Shown: piece after piece, positions 25,898-37,995 of the stretch
Position numbering within the stretch: position 1 is the stretch's first letter
How the letters are laid out: every line of letters begins with the position of its first letter
Assembly (NCBI RefSeq): GCF_030064675.1
Contig: NZ_CP116413.1
Location: 281,001 to 345,000 of the forward strand
Direction: 5' to 3'
DNA length: 64,000 nucleotides
Origin: Crossiella sp. CA-258035
GTDB taxonomy: Bacteria; Actinomycetota; Actinomycetes; Mycobacteriales; Pseudonocardiaceae
Translations under genes and position numbers: made by a program
The notes under the pieces: generated by a model
What the model was told of the DNA's origin: nothing
The model's input: only the letters and a program-made list of their open reading frames with translations
The model's database searches: none

Positions 25898-26525
25898 GTG
25901 GTCGACCACACCGCTGGCCCGCCCGCTGCGGCGACCCACGCGCCCGCCGTGGCAGCCTCCGCCCCCGCAGCGATGACCAGCACACCCGCGGCGATGACCA
26001 GCACACCCGCGGCAGCGACCAACACATCCGCGACGGCGGCGAACGCGCCCGCGGGGGCCAACACGCCTGCGGCGGGAACGAACGCGCTCGCCGTGACCTA
26101 CGCACTTGCGGCAGTGGCGAACAAGCCCGCGGTGGCCGAGGCACCCGTGGCAGCGACGGACTCGCCCTCGGCGATCAGAGCACCCGTGGCGGCGACCAAG
26201 GAGTCGCGACTGTGCTCGCGGTGGCGTTGGTGGTGGTGTTGCTGGCTGCGGCGGTGGTTGTGGTGCATCTGGGGGCGGTGGTGGTTGCTCGGCGGCGGGC
26301 GGAGGCGGCGGCTGATCTTGCTGCCCTTGGTGGCGCTGGGCAGGTGGTGGCGGGGCGGGGATGTGCGGCGGCGGGGCGGGTGGCGGGGGAGATGGGGGTC
26401 GGTTGGCGGAGTGTGCGGTGGACGGATGGGTGGTGACGGTGCGGGTGGAGGTGGAGTTGCCTGGAGTGTTGTCGATGTTCGGCGCGACGAGCGCGCGGGC
26501 GCGGGCTGGTCCGGCCGAAGTGTGA
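25894..26525 (+). pseudogene. TadE/TadG-like protein with repeat leader, frameshifted
   Basis: GTG at 25894 overlaps the TadE stop (GTGA). About 105 residues of 6-7-residue repeats lead into the recognisable core GGDQGVATVLAVALVVVLLA and VVARRRAEAAADLAALGGAG, the TadE-like family that accompanies DECH helicases. The frame then stops at 26436, but shifting at the G run 26394-26398 (adding one G) restores the expected end: RLAECAVDGWVVTVRVEVEL through to a TGA at 26523-26525. So either the gene is broken by a 1-base deletion, the assembly is short by one G, or slippage occurs. Confidence 0.65.
25909..26208 (+). repeat. Degenerate in-frame 18/21-bp tandem repeat
   Basis: About 14-15 units, each 21 or 18 bases and most ending in CCCGC or CCCGT. 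The clearest are 25969-25989 and 25990-26010, which differ at one base. In the TadG-like frame they encode peptides such as SDDQHTR, GDDQHTR, GSDQHIR and GGNERAR. The last unit encodes GGDQGVA, the normal leader end of the pilin. All unit lengths are multiples of three. Confidence 0.8.
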
Positions 26526-26750
26526 ACGGCGCCGGCTGCGATGAGCGGTCATCGAGCGGCGATGAGCGGGCAATCGGCGCCATTACACGGGTTTGTGGGT
26601 CGCGGTCAACGGTGGAGGGCGGGTTCCGTCCTGCTTGTGGTCTGCGTTACTCGCCGTGCCGTACCGACCGGTGGTCGACTTCGCGGTTACGTCCACTGGG
26701 GGTGGTGCCGTTTCTTGTAGGTGAAGGCTTTGGTTGCAGTAGGAGGCGAC

Positions 26751-27377
26751 ATGGACTGGTCGGATAGTTGGCGCAGCGCATTCCGGATCGAGTTGCGGGC
26801 GGAGGCCATCGGTCTCGCGTTCCGCGGCTGGCCGGTGCTGCCCGGCACCTATCCGGCGGGCTCGCAGTGGGCGGGCCGCGATGGTGTGCAGGCCGAGGGA
26901 CCGGTGCCGGTGCACCGCGACTGGCAGGAGCGGATCGGCACCAAGGCCGACCAGGTCGCCTCGTGGTGGACCGGGCGTCCCTACTCGCTGCTGCTGGCCA
27001 CGGGTGTCGTGCTGGACGCCATCGAGGTCGACGCGGAGCTGGGTCGCCGGGCGGCCACGGCGCTGCGGGTGGCCGGTGGGCCGGTGCCGATCGCGGCCAC
27101 GCCGACCGGGAAGTGGCTGTTCCTGACCACCGCCGGGGAGCCGCTGCGGGACGCGCTGGCCGAGCGGTCCGACATCGCGCTGCTGGGCAAGGGCAGCTGG
27201 ATCCCGCTGCCGCCCTCGCCGTTCCAGCACGGCGTGGTGCACTGGCGGGTCAAGCCGCAGATCTGCAACTGGAACCTGCCCGAGTCCCGCGTCGTGCAGG
27301 ACGCCATCACCGAAGCCCTTCGTGACGACATGCTTGCCGGGGTCGCCGAGCTGGTCAGCTCGGAACGGTCCCACTGA
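26751..27377 (+). CDS. Bifunctional DNA primase/polymerase N-domain protein
   Basis: 208-residue protein resembling the PrimPol N-terminal domain (PF09250-like): early AIGLAFRGWPVLPGTYPAG, then ASWWTGRPYSLLLATGVVLD and the acidic DAIEVDAELG, which would correspond to the metal-binding strand. It lacks a helicase domain, so it is a stand-alone PrimPol-like protein; whether it is catalytic is not clear. A textbook AGGAGG lies 4 bases before the ATG. It converges with the helicase gene and overlaps its stop region by 23 bases. Confidence 0.75.
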   Translation: MDWSDSWRSAFRIELRAEAIGLAFRGWPVLPGTYPAGSQWAGRDGVQAEGPVPVHRDWQERIGTKADQVASWWTGRPYSLLLATGVVLDAIEVDAELGRRAATALRVAGGPVPIAATPTGKWLFLTTAGEPLRDALAERSDIALLGKGSWIPLPPSPFQHGVVHWRVKPQICNWNLPESRVVQDAITEALRDDMLAGVAELVSSERSH

Positions 27378-29784
27378 CTGGGGTGGCCGACGGGACGTCG
27401 TGGGGCAGCACTCCCAGTACGGCGTCCAGCACGGCCACCGCGCCCGCCTTGTCCAGCGGTTCATTACCGTTGCCGCACTTCGGCGACTGGACACAGGATG
27501 GGCAACCAGCCGGGCACTCGCAGGCAGCGATTGCCTCCCGCGTAGCGATCAACCACGGGACCACCGCGGCAAAGCCGCGATCGGCGAAACCGGCTCCTCC
27601 GGGATGCCCATCGTGCACGAACACCGTTGCCTCCCCGGTGTCAGCGTGCAGAGCGGTGGACACGCCGCCGATGTCCCAACGGTCACAGGTCGCGAACAGC
27701 GGTAGCAGGCCGATCGCAGCGTGCTCGGCTGCATGCAGCGCACCGGGGATGCGCGCCGGATCGAGACCGGCGCCCCCCGGTGCGCTGCTCCGAAGCAGCT
27801 CATCGGAGACCGTGTACCAGACCGCCCTGGTGGGCAGGGACTGCGCGGGCAGGTCGAGGGGCACCCGGTCGATCACCTCGCCGGAAGGGCGGCGGCGCAG
27901 GTAGCCGACGACCTGGGCGGTGACCTCCACCTCGCCGAGGCAGACCCGCACCCCGCTCGCCGCGGAAGCGCTCGCGGGGGCCGGGAAGTGGCGCTGCTCC
28001 AAGGTGCGGACCACCGTGATCTCGACCGTCGTGCTCGCCATTGTGGTCCAGTCAGGGGACTCGGCGTGCACCAGCGCCAGGTGGTTGTCCAGGTCCAGCT
28101 CGTCGACCACGTAGGACTGGCCCTGGTGCAGGTACAGGGCGCCGGGGTGCACCACCGCGCAGGCGGAGTCCGGGTCGACGGTGCCGAGCAGGCGGCCGGA
28201 GTCGGCCTCCACCACCGAGATCTTGTCGCCGCCGGAGCCGCGGATGTCCACCTCGCTGTGCGGTGGGCGGACGTCGGCGTAGTACCAACCGGCCGGGCGG
28301 CGGCGGAGGTGGCCGTCGGCGACCAGGGAGTCGATCACCTGGCGGGCGGTCTCGCCGCCGAAGGCGGGCAGGCAGTCCTCGGTGAGGGGTTGTTCGGCGG
28401 CGGCGCAGACCAGTTGCGGGGCAAGGACGTACGGGTTCGCCGGGTCCAGGACCGTGGCCTCCACCGGGCGGGAGAGCATCGCTTCGGGGTGGTGCACCAG
28501 GTAGGTGTCCAGCGGGTCGTCGTTGGCGACGAAGACGACCAGCGCGCCCTGGCCGTCGCGGCCCGCGCGGCCCGCCTGCTGCCAGAACGAGGCCAGCGTG
28601 CCGGGGTAGCCCGCGATCAGCACCGCGTCCAGGCCCGCGATGTCCACGCCCAGCTCCAGGGCGTTGGTGGTGGCGACCGCGAGCAGGTCGCCGGTGCTCA
28701 GCGCGGTTTCCAGGGCCCGGCGTTCCTCCGGGAGGTAGCCGCCGCGGTAGGCGGCGACCCTGGCCGCGGAGTCCATGTCGATGTCGGCGAGGTGGCGGCG
28801 GGCGGCCATCGCGGTCAGCTCGGCGCCCCGGCGGGAGCGCACGAACGCCAGTGTGCGAGCGCCGGCCAGGACCAGGTCGGCCATGATCCGGGCCGACTCG
28901 GCGCCCGCGGAGCGGCGGACCGGGGCGCCGTTCTCACCGGCCAGTTCGGGCAGCAGCGGGGGCTCCCACAGCGCGATCGTGCGCGGGCCGGCCGGGGAGG
29001 CGTCCTCGGTGACGCCGGCGCAGGGCAGGCCGGTGAGCCTGCCCGCCGAGGCGGCCGGGTCGGAGACCGTGGCCGAGGCGAGCACGAAGGTCGGGTTCGC
29101 GCCGTAGCGGGCCGCGATCCGGCGCAGGCGGCGCAGCAGCAGTGCCACGTGCGAGCCGAACAGGCCGCGGTAGCTGTGGCACTCGTCGATCACCACGAAG
29201 GACAGCCTGCGGAAGAACGCGCGCCAGCGCTGGTGCCCCGGCAGGATGCCGCGGTGGATCATGTCCGGGTTGGTGAAGATCCATCTGGCGTGCGCGCGGA
29301 CCCAGTCCCGCTCGACCATCGGGGTGTCCCCGTCGAAGGAGGCCGGGCGCACCCCCGGCAGGTCCAGCTCCTTCACCGCACGTAACTGGTCCGCGCCCAG
29401 CGCCTTGGTCGGGGACAGGTACAGCGCGGTCGCTTTCGGGTCGGCGAGCAACCGGGACAGCACCGGCAGCTGGTAGGCCAGCGACTTGCCGGAGGCGGTG
29501 CCGGTGGCGATCACCACATGCCTGCCCGACCACGCCAGCTCCGCCGCCTCCGCCTGGTGCGACCACGGTCGCGGCACCCCGCAGTCGGTCAGCTTCTCGA
29601 TCAACGGCCGGGCCGCCCAGTCCGGCCAGTCCGTATGCGCGGCAACGCGTTCCGGCAGTTCGGCCACATGGGTCAACGGCGAGGACTCCATCGGGAGGCC
29701 ACCGGCCACCCGGTCCAGCAGTCCGCCGCCGCGACCGTGCCGCCGCCCGGTCTCCGCCGCCCGCTCCGTTCCCGCGCCCACCAC
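27355..29784 (-). CDS. DECH-box ATP-dependent helicase with DUF1998-like C terminus
   Basis: 809-residue superfamily 2 helicase. Walker A is ATGTASGKSLAYQLP, motif II is VIDECHSYRG (DECH), motif III is LASATVSDP, motif VI is QQAGRAGRDGQG. The C-terminal part ends with a cysteine cluster CECPAGCPSCVQSPKCGNGN typical of DUF1998 helicases. Close relatives act on DNA damage or 3'-tailed substrates, but the role is not established. GTG at 29784 is chosen because residues matching the conserved GRGGGLLDRV region must be included; starts at 29781 or 29883 are possible. This family neighbours tad genes in many actinobacteria. Confidence 0.9.
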   Translation of the reverse strand: MVGAGTERAAETGRRHGRGGGLLDRVAGGLPMESSPLTHVAELPERVAAHTDWPDWAARPLIEKLTDCGVPRPWSHQAEAAELAWSGRHVVIATGTASGKSLAYQLPVLSRLLADPKATALYLSPTKALGADQLRAVKELDLPGVRPASFDGDTPMVERDWVRAHARWIFTNPDMIHRGILPGHQRWRAFFRRLSFVVIDECHSYRGLFGSHVALLLRRLRRIAARYGANPTFVLASATVSDPAASAGRLTGLPCAGVTEDASPAGPRTIALWEPPLLPELAGENGAPVRRSAGAESARIMADLVLAGARTLAFVRSRRGAELTAMAARRHLADIDMDSAARVAAYRGGYLPEERRALETALSTGDLLAVATTNALELGVDIAGLDAVLIAGYPGTLASFWQQAGRAGRDGQGALVVFVANDDPLDTYLVHHPEAMLSRPVEATVLDPANPYVLAPQLVCAAAEQPLTEDCLPAFGGETARQVIDSLVADGHLRRRPAGWYYADVRPPHSEVDIRGSGGDKISVVEADSGRLLGTVDPDSACAVVHPGALYLHQGQSYVVDELDLDNHLALVHAESPDWTTMASTTVEITVVRTLEQRHFPAPASASAASGVRVCLGEVEVTAQVVGYLRRRPSGEVIDRVPLDLPAQSLPTRAVWYTVSDELLRSSAPGGAGLDPARIPGALHAAEHAAIGLLPLFATCDRWDIGGVSTALHADTGEATVFVHDGHPGGAGFADRGFAAVVPWLIATREAIAACECPAGCPSCVQSPKCGNGNEPLDKAGAVAVLDAVLGVLPHDVPSATPVSGTVPS

Positions 29785-30053
29785 AGCAGCCTGACACAGC
29801 ACACCGTCGGTTCGCGCCGATCCCCGAACGGACCAAGATCCACAGCTCAGGCCACTTGAACGGTCTAGCGAGACCCTCGCCAAGTGACTCTAGGTATTTG
29901 ACAAGGGACGCCCCGCAAGGCCCTGTGACCTTGCCAATAGACTCCGCCTCCGTCGCACCGCCGCGATGGTGGCGCGCGTGACTCACCACGCGTCAGAGCG
30001 GACGCACATGCCCGGCTCCTGGCGCAACGGACCACGGAGAAGCAGGAGGACGG

Positions 30054-32378
30054 ATGTCCCCCCACAGCCTCGCCCAGGGCAACTGGGCGGCGGAGCTGGT
30101 GCTCACCGGGGGCGAACGCGGCATTGTCGCGATCGTCGCGGTAGTCGCCCTCGCCGCCCTAGTCATTGGGTACGTCCTGCTCCGCGAGGTCTTGGCCGCA
30201 GGCCAGGGCACCGTGAAGATGCAGGAGATCGCCAAAGCGGTGCAGGAAGGAGCAGCGGCCTACCTGAACCGGCAGTTCAGGACCCTTGGCATCTTTGTCG
30301 TCTTGGTGTTCCTGCTGCTGTTCGCGCTGCCCGCGGAGGACTGGACCGAGCGGTTCGGCCGCTCGTTGTTCTTCATCATCGGCGCGGTGTTCTCCGCGGC
30401 GATCGGCTACCTCGGCATGTGGTTGTCGACCCGCGCGAACGTCCGGGTCGCGGCCGCGGCCAACGAGGGCGCCGGTGGCCGGGAGAAGGCCACCAAGATC
30501 GCCTTCCGCACTGGCGGCGTGGTCGGCATGATGACCGTCGGCCTCGGCCTGTTCGGGGCCGCGCTGGTCGTGCTGGTGTACGTGGGCCAGGCCCCGAAGG
30601 TGTTGGAGGGCTTCGGGTTCGGCGCCGCGCTGCTGGCCATGTTCATGCGTGTCGGCGGCGGCATCTTCACCAAGGCCGCCGACGTCGGCGCCGACCTGGT
30701 CGGCAAGGTCGAGCAGAACATCCCCGAGGACGACCCGCGCAACGCCGCCACCATCGCGGACAACGTGGGCGACAACGTCGGTGACTGCGCCGGTATGGCC
30801 GCCGACCTGTTCGAGTCCTACGCGGTGACCCTGGTCGCCGCGCTGATCCTGGGCACCGCGGCCTTCGGCTCGCAGGGCCTGCTGTTCCCGCTGATCGTGC
30901 CCGCCATCGGCGTGCTCACCGCGGTGCTCGGCGTCTACATCACCAAGGCCAGGGCGGGGGAGAGCGGGCTGACCGCGATCAACCGGTCCTTCTACATCTC
31001 CGCGATCATCTCCGCGGTGCTGTGCACGATCGCGGCCTTCGCGTTCCTGCCCAGCAGCTTCACCGGCCTCACCGGCGTCTCCGAGGAGATCGCGGCCACC
31101 GCGGGCAACCCGGCCATGGTCGCGGCCATCGCGGTGATCATCGGCATCGTGCTCGCCGGGGTCATCCTGTGGCTGACCGGCTACTTCACCGGCACCGAGT
31201 ACCGCCCGGTCAAGGACGTCGGCAAGACCTCGCTCACCGGCGCGGCCACCGTGATCCTGGCCGGCATCTCGGTCGGCTTCGAGTCCGCGGTCTACACCGC
31301 CATCGTCATCGGCGGCGCGGTCTACGGCGCGTTCCTGCTCTCCGGCTCCATCACGGTCGCGCTGTTCGCGATCGCGCTGGCCGGCTGCGGTCTGCTGACC
31401 ACCGTCGGCGTCATCGTCGCGATGGACACCTTCGGCCCGGTCTCGGACAACGCCCAGGGCATCGCCGAGATGTCCGGCGACGTGCACGGCGAGGGCGCGC
31501 AGATCCTCACCGAGTTGGACGCGGTGGGCAACACCACCAAGGCGATCACCAAGGGCATCGCGATCGCGACCGCGGTACTCGCCGCGACCGCGCTGTTCGG
31601 CTCCTACACCGATGCGATCAAGCAGGCGCTCGCCGGCGCCGGGCAGGCCTTCGCGGAGGTGGACTTCGTCGTCTTCGGCCCCGGCATCCTGGTCGGCCTG
31701 ATCATCGGCGCGGCCGTGGTGTTCATGTTCTCCGGCCTGGCTGTCAACGCGGTCACCAGGGCCGCGGGCGCGATCGTGTTCGAGGTGCGCCGCCAGTTCC
31801 GGGAGAACCCCGGGATCATGGACGGCACCACCAAGCCGGAGTACGGCAAGGTCGTGGACATCTGCACCAGGGACTCGCTGCGTGAGCTGGCCACCCCCGG
31901 CCTGCTCGCGGTGCTGGCCCCGATCGCGGTCGGCTTCGGCCTCGGTGTCGGCCCGCTGGCCGGCTACCTGGCGGGCGCCATCGCCTCCGGCACGCTGATG
32001 GCGGTGTTCCTGGCCAACTCCGGTGGCGCATGGGACAACGCGAAGAAGCTGGTCGAGGACGGCCACCACGGTGGCAAGGGCTCCGACGCGCACGCCGCGA
32101 CGGTCATCGGCGACACCGTCGGCGACCCGTTCAAGGACACCGCGGGCCCGGCGATCAACCCGCTGATCAAGGTGATGAACCTGGTCGCGGTGCTCATCGC
32201 CCCGGCGATCATCACCCTGTCCGTGGGCGCGGACGCCTCCCCGGCCATCCGGGCGGCGATCGCGATCGTGGCCGTGGTGATCATCGTGGCCGCGGTGGTC
32301 GTGTCCAAGCGGCGCGGCACCGCCATCGCCGAGGACAGCCCGGCCGACGGCGAGAAGGTCGCCAACGGCACCGTTTGA
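30054..32378 (+). CDS. hppA: Membrane proton-translocating pyrophosphatase
   Basis: 774-residue H+-PPase with about 16 membrane helices that couples pyrophosphate hydrolysis to proton export. Substrate motifs are visible: DVGADLVGKVEQNIPEDDPR, DNVGDNVGDCAGMAADLFES and NSGGAWDNAKKLVEDG. In the helix-12 region it reads GNTTKAITKG, with Lys at the position that is Ala in potassium-dependent enzymes, so it should be the K+-independent type. AGGAGG lies 4 bases before the ATG. A TTGACA box at 29898-29903 may belong to the upstream promoter. Together with ppa in this window the cell has both soluble and membrane pyrophosphatases. Confidence 0.95.
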   Translation: MSPHSLAQGNWAAELVLTGGERGIVAIVAVVALAALVIGYVLLREVLAAGQGTVKMQEIAKAVQEGAAAYLNRQFRTLGIFVVLVFLLLFALPAEDWTERFGRSLFFIIGAVFSAAIGYLGMWLSTRANVRVAAAANEGAGGREKATKIAFRTGGVVGMMTVGLGLFGAALVVLVYVGQAPKVLEGFGFGAALLAMFMRVGGGIFTKAADVGADLVGKVEQNIPEDDPRNAATIADNVGDNVGDCAGMAADLFESYAVTLVAALILGTAAFGSQGLLFPLIVPAIGVLTAVLGVYITKARAGESGLTAINRSFYISAIISAVLCTIAAFAFLPSSFTGLTGVSEEIAATAGNPAMVAAIAVIIGIVLAGVILWLTGYFTGTEYRPVKDVGKTSLTGAATVILAGISVGFESAVYTAIVIGGAVYGAFLLSGSITVALFAIALAGCGLLTTVGVIVAMDTFGPVSDNAQGIAEMSGDVHGEGAQILTELDAVGNTTKAITKGIAIATAVLAATALFGSYTDAIKQALAGAGQAFAEVDFVVFGPGILVGLIIGAAVVFMFSGLAVNAVTRAAGAIVFEVRRQFRENPGIMDGTTKPEYGKVVDICTRDSLRELATPGLLAVLAPIAVGFGLGVGPLAGYLAGAIASGTLMAVFLANSGGAWDNAKKLVEDGHHGGKGSDAHAATVIGDTVGDPFKDTAGPAINPLIKVMNLVAVLIAPAIITLSVGADASPAIRAAIAIVAVVIIVAAVVVSKRRGTAIAEDSPADGEKVANGTV

Positions 32379-32411
32379 CCAGCACAGCCTGAGCGGCACA
32401 GCTAGAGAGAT

Positions 32412-32443
32412 GCGGCCCGTCCCCGGTATCGGGGGCGGGCCGC
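32412..32443 (+). terminator. Terminator hairpin after hppA
   Basis: 13-bp stem with one G-T pair and a 6-base loop (GGTATC), 33 bases after the hppA stop, without a T tract. Confidence 0.75.
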
Positions 32444-32505
32444 ACCTCGTGCTCACCGGGCTTCGCCTAACGTCGGCTGGCGACCCCAGCGAACAAGGAG
32501 TGCAC

Positions 32506-33204
32506 ATGGCCCGCCGTACCCCCGCCGGCGTCCTGGCCGCGGCTGCCGGTCTCACCCTCGTCCTGGCCGCCTGTGGCTCCGGCGGCGACACGCCGGGTGT
32601 CCAGGGTGCCGACACGCCGTCCAGCGACTCCAGCGCCACCTCAGCCCCGCAGAACAGCCCCAGCAGCAGCCCTGGTGCCGAGCCCGGCTCACCGGCGCCC
32701 GGCGGCAGCGGCGGGTCCGGCGGCGCCGCGGCCGACCCGGTGCGGTGGAACGACGCGCTCTGCAAGGGCCTCGGCGGCTCCATGCGGGCCATGCTCACCG
32801 CGCTCAAGAGCAGCGCGCCGGACCGCCAGCCCGAGGCCCGCAAGCAGGCCACCGCCAGCTACCTCGACGCCACCGAGACCGCCCTCGGCACCGCACGGGC
32901 CGACCTGGAACGCCTCGGCCACCCGGCCGCGCTGCGCCAGGACACGCACGCCGAGGTGGTCGGCTACCTGGGCAAGGCGGTGGAGGTGGTGAAGCAGAAG
33001 AAGCCGGAGATCGCCGCGCTGGACGTCAAGGACCCGCGGTTCGAGGAGAAGCTCCAGCCCTTCGCCGCCGAGGAGCTGGACCCGGCCCGGCTGCTGGCCA
33101 AGTTCGAGGAGGTCCGCACCGCGCCCGGCATGGCGGAGGCCTACCGCAAGGCGCCCGAGTGCCAGCGCATGGTCAAGGACACCGAGGGCGCCTTCGGCGG
33201 CTGA
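32506..33204 (+). CDS. Lipoprotein of unknown function
   Basis: 232-residue exported lipoprotein: signal RRTPAGVLAAAAGLTLVLAA with lipidated Cys in LAACGSGG. About 60 residues of Ser/Pro/Gly linker follow, then a helical domain of about 150 residues (ALCKGLGGSMRAMLTALKSS, ATETALGTARADLERLG-like helices) and a conserved-looking final Cys (APECQRMVKDTEGAF). No family is recognised. The ATG at 32506 has AAGGAG 5 bases upstream; the longer frame would place the signal internally. Confidence 0.75.
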   Translation: MARRTPAGVLAAAAGLTLVLAACGSGGDTPGVQGADTPSSDSSATSAPQNSPSSSPGAEPGSPAPGGSGGSGGAAADPVRWNDALCKGLGGSMRAMLTALKSSAPDRQPEARKQATASYLDATETALGTARADLERLGHPAALRQDTHAEVVGYLGKAVEVVKQKKPEIAALDVKDPRFEEKLQPFAAEELDPARLLAKFEEVRTAPGMAEAYRKAPECQRMVKDTEGAFGG

Positions 33205-33297
33205 GGCGGCGATGGAGCGGTCGACACCGCTCAAAGTTCACACCATCGGGTGAAGCTGGGCGTCGCTCCAGTCGAACATGTGTTCTACGCTGCACCC

Positions 33298-33879
33298 GTG
33301 GGACAGCTGTCCTTCTACTCCGCGGAGGCCAGGCAACCCAGGGTTGCCGACCTGGCCGGGCTGCTGTGCGGGCCGGGACAGGCGGTCGGGTTCGGGCGGG
33401 GCGCCGCGGCCAAGGTGACCGTGGAGCTGGCCGAGTCCTGGCGGGCGCACGCGGTGGTGCTGGCCTGCGCCGAGCGCGGGGTGCAGGCCGAGGCCGGTGT
33501 CACCGAGGACGGGCGCAGGCAGCTGCGCACCGCCTTCCGCCGCGACCTCGCGCCGCTGGCCACCGCCTGGCTGCGCGGCGCGGAGAAGACCGTGCCCGAG
33601 GACCTGGAGCTGGACGGTCCGGCGCTGCGGATCTGGGCGCTGACCGCGGGCCAGCCGGAGACCAGCGGTTACTCACTCGGCCTGGACCCGCTCGCCCCGC
33701 ACACGTATCCGCAGCTCACCGCGGCCCTGTTGCGGCTGGGCCTGGCCGGCAGCCTGCTCGGCGCCAAAGCGGGCGGGCCCGCGCTGCGCTTCACCGGGCG
33801 ACGGCGGCTGGCCCGCCTCGCCGAACTGGTCGGGCCCACGCCGGTGGCGGCCGAGCACAGCTACTGGCCGGCCGCCTGA
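33298..33879 (+). CDS. Conserved actinobacterial hypothetical protein
   Basis: 193 residues, soluble. It begins VGQLSFYSAEARQPRVADLA and contains AESWRAHAVVLACAERGVQA, DGPALRIWALTAGQ and a final HSYWPAA. This resembles a conserved protein of Pseudonocardiales genomes, but I know no function or fold for it. The GTG start is 6 bases after TACGCT (33286-33291), a leaderless arrangement; an upstream GTG at 33250 would include the promoter in the coding sequence and is rejected. Confidence 0.7.
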   Translation: MGQLSFYSAEARQPRVADLAGLLCGPGQAVGFGRGAAAKVTVELAESWRAHAVVLACAERGVQAEAGVTEDGRRQLRTAFRRDLAPLATAWLRGAEKTVPEDLELDGPALRIWALTAGQPETSGYSLGLDPLAPHTYPQLTAALLRLGLAGSLLGAKAGGPALRFTGRRRLARLAELVGPTPVAAEHSYWPAA

Positions 33880-33898
33880 GTGCCGGCCAGTGCGAAGG

Positions 33899-33945
33899 CG
33901 AAGGGGCCGTTGCGGGCACTCCCACCGTGCGCAACGGCCCCTTCG
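33899..33945. terminator. Bidirectional terminator hairpin
   Basis: 16-bp perfect stem (33899-33914 and 33930-33945) with a 15-base loop, between convergent genes. Confidence 0.85.
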
Positions 33946-33960
33946 ACCCCTACGTGTGGC

Positions 33961-34788
33961 TCAGCGCCGAGGCTTGGGCAACGTGCAGCCCGCCTTGTTC
34001 GGGTCGATGTTGTTGCCCGCGGTGACACAGGCGTTGACCTGGAAGGTCTGCTGCCCGTAGTTGATGCCGCGGCGCACCGTCACGTTGCCGGCCGCGTCCA
34101 CCTCGCACGGGTTGTTCTGGGTGCACCGGCCGCCGTCCTCGTTGCCGGTGTTGTTCACCCCGACCACGCTGCCGTCCGCGGTGTCGATGATCGGCGAGCC
34201 CGAGGTGCCGCCGATGGTCTTGCACTCCGGCGTGTAGCGAATGGAGTCCTTCCAGGTCCAGCTCGCCTCCTTCACCTGGTGCACGAAGGCGTCGATCTTG
34301 CAGGAGTAGATCCGCTTCCAGTAGCCGGAGACCACCCTGATGTCCGCGCCCTGCCTCGGGTGCGCGGTGTTGAGGGTCAGCGCCTTGGTCCGGTACCGGC
34401 TCTCGATGTCGGCGTAGCTCTCCTTGAGCTGGTAGAGCGCCAGGTCGGTGTCGGTCATGGTGGCGTAGGCCAGCTTGGTCGCGGTCAGCGTGCCCAGGTT
34501 CTGCGCCGAGGGGTTCAGCAGGGTGAAGGTGCGCTGCGAGGGCTGGTTCACGATCACCTCGCCCGCGGCCATGAACTTCACGCAGTGCCCGTTGGTCAGC
34601 ACCAGCGCCTTGTCCGTGTTCGCCACCCCGGCGGGCCGGACAAGTGAGCCGGAACAATTGTTCAACGCCACGATCGCGGTGTAGTCCACCGCGTTCGCCG
34701 AGGCCGCCGCCGGGACGGCGGTGAGGGTTCCCATGATCGTCAACGCGGTTCCCGCAGCCGCGAGAAAACCGACAGAACGCCTGGTCAT
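33961..34788 (-). CDS. Secreted trypsin-like serine protease
   Basis: 275 residues with a Sec signal (RRSVGFLAAAGTALTIMGTL, cut near ASA). Triad: His in VLTNGHCVKF, Asp in DTDLALYQL and Ser in IGGTSGSPIIDT. Six or more cysteines in the mature part (NNCSGS, GHCV, YSCKID, ECKT, RCTQNNPCEV, NACVT, GCTLP) suggest several disulfides. It is a chymotrypsin-fold S1-type protease for the cell exterior. GGAG lies 8 bases before the ATG at 34788; the longer frame is unsupported. Confidence 0.88.
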   Translation of the reverse strand: MTRRSVGFLAAAGTALTIMGTLTAVPAAASANAVDYTAIVALNNCSGSLVRPAGVANTDKALVLTNGHCVKFMAAGEVIVNQPSQRTFTLLNPSAQNLGTLTATKLAYATMTDTDLALYQLKESYADIESRYRTKALTLNTAHPRQGADIRVVSGYWKRIYSCKIDAFVHQVKEASWTWKDSIRYTPECKTIGGTSGSPIIDTADGSVVGVNNTGNEDGGRCTQNNPCEVDAAGNVTVRRGINYGQQTFQVNACVTAGNNIDPNKAGCTLPKPRR

Positions 34789-35066
34789 CCGGGTTCTCCT
34801 TCGAGCAGGGCGAAGCGGACTGTGCCGTTCGAGCACATCCTGTCGGACCGGTGGCCGCCACCCCCGGAAGTCGGCGGCGAAACACTGGAAGTGAACGGTC
34901 TTACCGGCTGTTGAACGGGGTGCCCGGAGCGCCCTGTGACCACGTCGGCGTGGGAGACCGCCCGTGGCGGCTGTCATGATGGGTCATTGCACGGGGGTTC
35001 AAGCGGCAAGCTGGGGGGCCCGGCCGGGTGGACGGGCAGATCGGTCAGACAAGGAAGCAGGCGCGC

Positions 35067-37937
<2,871 letters not shown>

Positions 37938-37995
37938 TGATTCACCCGGCCACCTCCCGGAACCGGCGTTAACCTGGTTCCAGGAGGTGGCTCCC

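Noticed and set aside
25909-26208. CRISPR array
   Set aside because: Units are contiguous 18/21-bp degenerate repeats with no unique spacers and lie inside a reading frame.
25898-26767. Ala/Thr-rich protein in the third frame of the repeat region
   Set aside because: It starts after the TadE stop without a ribosome site and continues as Trp/Arg shadow of the TadG-like gene; the GTGA-coupled frame is better supported.
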